In this document: positions 57,901 to 64,000 of the stretch, piece by piece
Numbering within the stretch: the stretch's first letter is position 1
Layout: every line of letters starts with the position of its first letter
Source of the DNA: Nansenia antarctica
Taxonomy: Eukaryota > Chordata > Actinopteri > Argentiniformes > Microstomatidae
Assembly (NCBI GenBank): GCA_963989245.1
Contig: OZ022351.1
Span: 17,641,321-17,705,320, forward strand
Reading direction: 5' to 3'
DNA length: 64,000 bases
Notes under the pieces: generated by a model
The model's database searches: none
Seen by the model: the letters and a program-made list of their open reading frames with translations, nothing else
What the model was told of the DNA's origin: nothing
Position numbers and translations under genes: made by a program

Positions 57901-58510
57901 GAGGAGCCGCCGCCGCTGCCCTGGATAACACTCACCGTATCTGGGCCGTCAGGGCCGAGGGCTCCCTGGACGCTGGCGGAGCCGGACACGTTGCCCTGGC
58001 CTGCCCTGCCAGAACTAGGGCTCTGGCCCAGGTCGGTGCCGCCAGAACTGGGGTTTGCGTTGTCGAGAAGCGGGCTAGGCTGGTCGTCTGGGCTGGGACT
58101 GACCGAGCTAGTTCCCAGGCCCTGCTGGTCCACCCTCACGGGGCTCACAGTGTGGGGGCTGACGGCAGGCGCGGCGTGTACAGGGTGTCTGTAGTCTTTG
58201 TTAAGGTGGACCGCCGGGCTGGTGGTGAGGGGGGTGTGGGGCTGAGGCCAGCCCAGAGGGGTGAGGGCTGCTGTGCGCTGGATGAGGCCCGTAGGCAGGG
58301 CCTCCCCTCCCTGGGAGGACCAGTCCCCCCTGCCGGAGCCCTCCTGCTGCCAGTCTGGGGCGGCAGTGGTGGGGGCTGGGGTGGGGGCGCCGAGACGGCC
58401 GCTCTGGGGGGCTGCTGCCATGGAGACGGGGTCCTGAGGGGTCCGGCTAGGGTACAGCTCCTGGGCAGAGGACACCAGCCCTGCTGGCATAGCCAGGATC
58501 ACTAGAATAC
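54301..58510 (-). CDS. tmem108: Transmembrane protein 108 (retrolinkin), last three coding exons
   Basis: Exons 58510-56942, 56261-56110 and 54417-54301 (phases 1, 1, 0) give about 612 codons of the C-terminal part. The first continues a signal peptide (ILVILAMPAGLVSSAQ) and codes a mucin-like ectodomain of about 480 residues rich in S, T, P and G. It contains poly-Ser and poly-Thr runs, then GNFLNRLVPA and RATICLGK before the membrane segment MDIVWIVLAISVPVSSC-SVLLTVCC. The second has KRKKK, NLSYWNNAITMDYFNRHAVE and LPREI, and the third NGDYSDSGVVLVNPFCQETL; these blocks are diagnostic. TMEM108 is a single-pass endosomal protein linking cargo to dynein/dynactin and involved in neurotrophin receptor trafficking (family knowledge). 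Its initiator exon is not recognisable up to 64,000 and probably lies beyond a large intron. Confidence 0.95.
54418..56109 (-). other. tmem108: tmem108 penultimate intron with several repeats
   Basis: Intron between the last two coding exons. It holds (CA)n (54,421-54,461), GGA/GGGA-rich purine runs (about 54,776-54,910), (GA)n (54,960-54,992) and the 11-bp minisatellite at about 55,770-56,080. No exon-like sequence with a coherent frame is seen. Confidence 0.6.
55770..56080. repeat. 11-bp minisatellite (cagtctgtggt)n
   Basis: About 27 degenerate copies of an 11-bp unit with gtg/gta and tctg/tcag variants, ending about 30 bp before the tmem108 exon at 56,110. The unit frame produces a spurious Trp/Val/Ser-rich open frame on the plus strand. 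Confidence 0.85.
56493..56688. mobile_element. hAT-type foldback MITE with perfect 8-bp target duplication
   Basis: TAGGGGTGGGCATCGACGAT starts the left arm and its exact inverse complement ends the right arm. The arms are complementary throughout except that the right arm carries an extra 12-nt copy of a gatcgataatt-type unit, and they meet in an A/T run at about 56,570-56,600. CTCCAGGC flanks the element on both sides (56,485-56,492 and 56,689-56,696), the 8-bp duplication expected of hAT transposition. It lies in a tmem108 intron. Confidence 0.9.
57300..57700 (-). repeat. tmem108: Trinucleotide repeats coding poly-Thr and poly-Ser in tmem108
   Basis: On the coding strand an (ACC)n/(ACN)n tract at about 57,322-57,375 gives a run of Thr broken by Asn, and (TCC/TCT)n at about 57,630-57,690 gives about 19 Ser. 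Both are in frame within the mucin-like ectodomain; mammalian TMEM108 lacks runs this pure as I recall it. Confidence 0.85.
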
Positions 58511-58687
58511 CTAGAGAGAGAGGGACGGAGGGAGAGAAGGAGAGAGAGAGAGAGGGAGAGAGAGGGAGAAGGAGAGGGAGAAGGAGAGGGAAAGGGCGAG
58601 AGAGAGGGGGAATGAATCATCAGAAAGAGACATTTAGCACAGCGCTGAGGAATGATGCCCTTATAATAATAATGTTGTGTGCGTTTG

Positions 58688-58731
<44 letters not shown>

Positions 58732-58948
58732 GAACTGTCTACCCTTTCTCCTGAGGCTCAGCGTAGTGATGCACAGCAGCTTAAATAGTGTGTTTATAAG
58801 TCTAGGAGGAGCCTTATAGCCTTGTCTTGCATTCATTACAGCCCATCACACTATAATCACCTGACAGAGCTGTTTGTCACTTGCCTGGTTTAACTAGATT
58901 GCTTTATTAACCTCATTATGCCATAGAGAGATGCCCCCCCCCCCCCCC

Positions 58949-58987
<39 letters not shown>

Positions 58988-59417
58988 TCGGGATTATGTG
59001 CAGAGTGTGTGTGTTTGCAGAGTGTGTGTGTCTGCAGAGTGTGTGTGTTGCCAGACAGGTTGAGGGGTAGCATCACCTCAGTCTGATGGGACACATCCTC
59101 TAAGAGAGCCAGGATGACGGCCTGCCGCACAAAATGAATATGTCAAATTAATTTCAATCTCCACCGAGGATACGAAACAACATGCATCTATCGATTTGGT
59201 TGATTGAGGTCACTGAAGGCACTGAGGCACTTATGAGAAGTCTACAGCGTTGGATAGATACAGTACTTTGAAGAGAGCATCGTTTTACAATACTGTGAAA
59301 ACCGTGACTCTACGAAGCCAACCTGGACCCGTAGGAGGCTAATATAGAGACACGCCATTAGGCTGTGGGAGGAACTTAGTCCCTATTACATTATCTCTGA
59401 AGGAGAAAGATAGAGAG

Positions 59418-59424
59418 AGAAAGA

Positions 59425-59518
<94 letters not shown>

Positions 59519-59524
59519 AGGGGG
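59418..59524. repeat. (GA)n microsatellite with terminal G run
   Basis: About 50 GA units, one interruption, then gggggggg. Confidence 0.95.
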
Positions 59525-59830
59525 GGGGAATAGAGATAGACTCGGAGACCTGCGGGAGATAATTAATTCCTCTCTGCTCCCTTCCCACCTTGTCTTATTG
59601 ACACAGCTAAACATGGCTAATGTGAACACATCAATGCCCTGCTCCCACTGGAGGGGGTTCCATGTGCACCGCTGATGAACAGTGCATTAGTCAACACAAA
59701 GGCAGCGCCTAGATGCTCCAAATGCTACGTCGCTATGCTACGTGAGAGGAAGAATTATGTTCCATAGTGTGTTCTTTTCAAAAGGCTACCCAGGGGTTTG
59801 CAGGAAGGATAAAGAGAGAGAGAGATAAAA

Positions 59831-59866
<36 letters not shown>

Positions 59867-60119
59867 CAACCAAGGGTTGAGACGTACAGTCCAGTATAAG
59901 ATAGGCTATTTTATTCTACAAGGCTTCTTACATGTTTAGGTGGTCAGACAGACATAGGCAAACAGCTGGGGTTAACTACTCTTTGGGAAAACGCAGTACC
60001 TTACCAACATAATCAGGCATACCGAACGCATGCACACATACACGCACACATACACGCACCCACACATACACACATACACACACATACACACATGCACGAT
60101 GTGATCCAGGTGTTATATG

Positions 60120-60256
60120 CTGCGTTCGGAAATTCGCCCTGGAATCTGATCAGCACTCATGGAATGCCTCTTGTCCAATCAAATTACTTGGTCCCTTTAT
60201 GATGTTGACTCCAGCGTGTGCTCCGGCGCACTCAGAGCGAATTTACGAATGCAGCC
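60120..60256. mobile_element. MITE copy 2, same family as the cdv3-promoter element
   Basis: Starts gctgcgttcggaaattcgcc and ends gcgaatttacgaatgcagcc, inverted repeats of each other. The interior shares cagcactcatggaatgcctc and gtccaatca with 50,847-50,981. About 137 bp. Confidence 0.7.
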
Positions 60257-61336
60257 ATAGTCATGCTTTCCCCATGGTAACTATGGAAACCGAGTTTCTG
60301 TTCCACATGGCATGTGGAGAGGAGATGGGCGACTCAGAGGTTCAGTAGGTAGGAGGAGGAGGAGGAGGAGGAGGAGGAGGGGGATATAAATATCAACAGA
60401 ACATCTGAGCCACAACCAAGCTAGCAAACCTCCACCACCCTCTGAAATGTGACAGGGTCTGGTGAAAAAGTCCTCAAGTAGGGCAAGGTCATTTTTCTTT
60501 TTTTTCTCCAGATTATGAAAGTGCAGATTGTAAGCTTTCAAATGATGTGTCATACATAAACATTCAAACCCTGAAGTAGACAGGCACACTAACCAACTGA
60601 GCAACGGGGGCTTGCAGATGATCACACAGTCTTTGGTTTTGCACACGTCCTTAAACTTAAGTTGACTTACCCAGTAGCCTATGGCAGACGATACAGTGAA
60701 TCAAATTTGTGAATAATTTGTCATAATTTGTCAAAGTTAGTGATCCTAAAAATGATCCTATGTTATATCGAGTGGGCTCTTCAACACTTAAACCTTTGTA
60801 ATATGCCAAAAAACAGATAACACATTAAAAAATTACATTTAAAGACCTTTTTTGCTAATTTGAGCGACTTGAGAATTGACGATATGCAGCCCTTTTATCC
60901 AAAGCGTGTCACATATTGTATTGCCGTGGTATTGTACCTGCACTTCTCAGCTTAGTCATACCAATGTCGTACACAACACATCACTACACGCTCCTGTTCC
61001 TCGCCCATAATGGGCTCTCATACCACATAAAGGGCCCTGAAGCATGGTTTACACTCCACAGTCATAAATCACCTCCCCCCCATACGCTATCACAGCTTCT
61101 CTCTGCTCTGCTACACCGCACTACCTAGGTGATGATCCTCTGCTCTGCCTTCCATTTGTCAGGCCTGTCACGTCTGTAATGCATGTAGCCCCCCCCCCCC
61201 CCCCCCTCAGACCCCCATGACTGAGAGACAACACACACACACACATAAACACACACACACACACACACACACGACTGGTCATTATTGATGACTGCCCCAC
61301 TCACAGAGATGTATCTCAAGGAGGGAGACCCTACAT

Positions 61337-61790
61337 TGCATACACAGGTAAGACCCATGCCTAGTTTGTGTGCTGCTGTATTTAGGCCACGGTTGATCCC
61401 TGTCCGTTCACTCTCTACGGGGATACAGAGGTCGCGCTACCCGGTCAACACTTTTCACCGTCCTGGCACCCCGCTGGTGGAACAAGCTTCCGACTGCTGT
61501 CAGGACTGCAGAGTCACTCCCTTTCTTCTGCCGTAGACTGAAGACCTCCATCTCTTCACTGTCCCCCCTGAAACCTCTCCGTCCCCTCTACCCCCCTGTA
61601 AAGTTTCTCTACTGTAAATATTAATAATTTAAAAAGTAATTGTTCCTTCTTCTAGCATTGTGACTGCCAATGGCCTCTGGCCTGAGCATAGATTACTTTT
61701 TCTTGCGATGACTGATGGACAGATGATTCACTTACTTGGACAAATGTGTATCGCTTTGGATAAAGGCGTGTGCTAAACGGCAAAGAAACC
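61337..61790 (+). mobile_element. L2-like LINE fragment, 3' end of reverse transcriptase ORF plus 3' UTR
   Basis: One frame reads VLAPRWWNKLPTAVRTAES followed by FFCRRLKTS, the common C-terminus of L2/CR1-type ORF2 proteins. The element ends with tcgctttggataaaggcg and tgtgctaaacgg, a conserved 3' tail. It is broken by stops and frameshifts. Part of it is homologous, in opposite orientation, to 4,895-5,060. Confidence 0.75.
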
Positions 61791-62203
61791 CAACAATATA
61801 AGGACTGAAATGTATAGAACACTGTACATACACCCTGACTGTACTATAACTGTATTCAATCCTAGGTGGAACAAATACAATAGATCTCATATGTCATCCC
61901 ATGACATTGGCTGTGGCTATGGTTGGAAATAGTGTGTTAACTAACTGTGTTGTTGTTGTTGTTGTTGTTGTACACATACACACACACACACACACACACA
62001 GGCCAATAGAGTGGGACAGTGTTTACCATGCTGTGGTCTGGCTTCAATCACACCCTCAATCAGTATCCACCGATACCGACCTAGCAACCCAACACTGACT
62101 CGGCTCGCTAACCCTGAATAAAACATGAGCCTGCGCTTCGCTAACAACAAAGTGGCGGAGTTTACATCAGAGATGGGCTGGATCACTGTGGAGAATACAC
62201 TCC

Positions 62204-62276
<73 letters not shown>

Positions 62277-62665
62277 ACGACACTAAGACATTCACCCGGG
62301 AGCGTGATCTGAGCCCTACCATACAACCTCTCCACCTTGCTACCTTGCTCCACCTCATCGGCAATAAACCAGTTTATTAATATTAATCTGTGGCCCCACT
62401 GATGAAATATTCATATATTATTGAATATCTCATCTAAAATGTTAAAGGGGACAAAACGCCTTTCAAGTTTGTCCCCATCAAAACATGTCGCATGCTCCCC
62501 AGCCCACTGATGTGCAATATTTTGTGTTCTTTTGAAAATTATTTTCCAGTCTTGTACTCGTGTTCAACGAGCTTGTTCTGTGTCAATGTTGGGTTAATCA
62601 GTTGGAAGTGACGTATCTTAAAAACACACCCACACACACACAAACACACACACACACATACACAA

Positions 62666-62708
<43 letters not shown>

Positions 62709-62838
62709 CAAACACACACACAATGGTACCGTTTAATGAAATGAGGTATTACAGTGAAGCACAAAACAGTACAGTAGAGGAGACTACAGAATAGCATAAT
62801 GTGCGGGGGTGGGGGCATACTGTAAGCATCCTGCCTGT

Positions 62839-62882
<44 letters not shown>

Positions 62883-63659
62883 TGTTATGCGGGGAGGCCG
62901 AGACGTGTAATTTGTCACAGTGGTTCTGTTGCTGCCTGGCTGACAGAGTGAATGTGTAAGCAGGACAAACACAGACAGAGAGCCGTGGTCTCTCCTCCGC
63001 CACAGTGGTGGTGGGGCACAGTCAAAGTGAAAGGAAAAGTACTGGGAGTAAATGAATCTGCGGGATGATTGAGAGGGCAAGAGAAGTGAACAGGGTTTTA
63101 TTAACATCCATTATTGAACGGGCTGAGGTGACTAGGGAACGTGAGAAAAAAGGTATGGTATGGGGAGAAAGTGAGAGAGAGGTGAGAGAAGGAGAAATGA
63201 GCCGGGAGGAGGAGAGGAATAGTGTGGGAGGAGGGGTGTGTGGTGGACGGATGGGGGGGAATGATTAGGACAGTGTGGATCAATGACGCATGTTGAGGCA
63301 GTGTAACCGTTGAGGAAAAGTACAGCTTGTCTGGGCAAGCTGCTGTCTCTACTCTGGCAGTGTTGTTCTGGACCAAACAAAGATGTGTCTTCTAGTATTT
63401 CAAGTCCAGATCGTCCCATTATTCCTCCTCTGTCTTGTCTTATCCAGATTATCAGGCCTAGCGTGGGCCGGGACACAGATAAAGATAACCTTGACACAGA
63501 CAGATTAGCAATCTTCTCTCATAGGCCAGAAGAACCTTTTATTTCTCTACCGCTGGAGATCTGACAGCTCCTATATAACGCCTGCTCTATCACACCAACG
63601 CCAGTAGGGGACAATGAAAGTGAGTATCAGTGTTTTCATTCCACTTCAAGCCATGATGA

Positions 63660-63927
63660 CAACCCAACCCAACCACAATTAAGTAATTTACCGTTTCATG
63701 AACTTGTCAAAAAGGCGGCAGAGACATACCAACTGAGAATCCTTCTCTTAATAGCTAACAAGGCAATCACAACCTCCTGGCTGAAGCCACACCCCCCAAC
63801 AGTTATACAATGGAGGGAAAGAATCCAAGTCTACAACATGGAACGTACAACAGCACTATTGAAATTAAAATTAGACACATTCCTTAATAGATGGTCATCC
63901 ATTGCACTACATTTTCATTTGATCTGA
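63660..63927 (+). mobile_element. L1-like retrotransposon ORF2 C-terminus remnant
   Basis: An open frame to TGA at 63,925-63,927 contains FHELVKKAAETYQLRILLL, ANKAITTSWLKPHPPTV and MERTTALLKLKLDTFLNRW. The pattern of A-K-I-xx-W-L-K-P-x-P-P, then M-E, then F-x-x-x-W is the usual C-terminus of L1/Tx1 clade ORF2. The rest of the ORF is not visible upstream, so it is a 5'-truncated copy. An AT-rich tail follows to the window end. Confidence 0.65.
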
Positions 63928-64000
63928 CTGATATGCAGATGTGTTTATTTATATTTTTATTTTTATTTATTTTTTCCCTTCCCTTTTTATTTTTTCCCTT

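Larger units (their letters stand above)
58511..63999. other. tmem108 upstream intron or flank: repeats only
   Basis: No exon supported. Contents: (GT)n at 58,690-58,728 and 58,954-58,986, (GA)n at about 59,420-59,522 and 59,815-59,866, a MITE copy at 60,120-60,256, (GGA)n near 60,352-60,382, an L2-like LINE 3' part at about 61,337-61,790, (CA)n at 62,205-62,270 and 62,630-62,722, (GT)n at 62,838-62,881, and an L1-like ORF2 end at about 63,660-63,927. A tmem108 start exon was looked for on the minus strand and not found. Confidence 0.6.

Noticed and set aside
57322..58505. Long plus-strand open frames opposite the tmem108 ectodomain exon (196 and 250 codons)
   Set aside because: Shadow frames of a GC-rich coding exon; the minus strand carries the recognisable TMEM108 protein.
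58447..58836. Minus-strand frame with LINTLFKLLCITTLSLRR as a possible tmem108 first exon
   Set aside because: Hydrophobic stretch is suggestive, but no donor in phase 1 follows and the frame runs into a (CA)n repeat.

Overview
The window is nuclear DNA from a ray-finned fish, most likely a teleost. Split genes with GT-AG introns, very dense (CA)n/(CT)n microsatellites, tRNA-derived SINEs, L2-like LINE fragments and hAT/Harbinger-like elements all fit this. No species call is attempted.

Layout: (1) About 243-32,210, + strand: the 3' two thirds of scrib (Scribble). It starts just before PDZ1 and runs through four PDZ domains and a long acidic/proline-rich tail to a stop at 29,763-29,765 and a long 3' UTR. 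The LRR half lies upstream of the window. (2) About 43,450-32,400, - strand: a complete kif9 (kinesin-9) gene. Its 20 coding exons can be joined in frame into about 769 aa, close to the family length. It is tail-to-tail with scrib, with poly(A) signals about 230 bp apart. (3) 44,098-45,320, + strand: a small three-exon gene for an unrecognised secreted peptide of 67 aa, directly downstream of a (CT)n tract of about 400 bp. (4) 50,556 down to about 45,340, - strand: complete cdv3, five coding exons, 238 aa. (5) 58,510 down to about 51,930, - strand: the last three coding exons of tmem108 (retrolinkin), containing the mucin-like ectodomain, the membrane segment and the conserved cytoplasmic tail. 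Its first coding exon was not found and is probably outside the window. From 58,511 to 64,000 I see only intron or flanking DNA full of repeats.

How the genes work together: Scribble is a cortical polarity scaffold, KIF9 a ciliary motor, TMEM108 an endosomal transport adaptor and CDV3 a poorly understood cytoplasmic protein. They do not form a pathway. The cdv3-tmem108 adjacency is an old vertebrate linkage.

Most unusual: kif9 has short tandem repeats at three separate splice sites. There are six in-frame 3' splice sites spaced by 12 nt or multiples of it at exon 16, a triplicated 34-bp donor at exon 10, and a 28-bp donor repeat after exon 14. Its exon 1 donor also abuts a LINE tail, and one intron holds a 1.68-kb Harbinger-like element with an internal 213-bp array. 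Other highlights are a 196-bp hAT foldback with a perfect 8-bp target duplication, a MITE in the cdv3 promoter, an RFX X-box-like site upstream of kif9, and the small secreted gene. All exon boundaries were read by eye from frame continuity and splice consensus; none was checked against transcripts.
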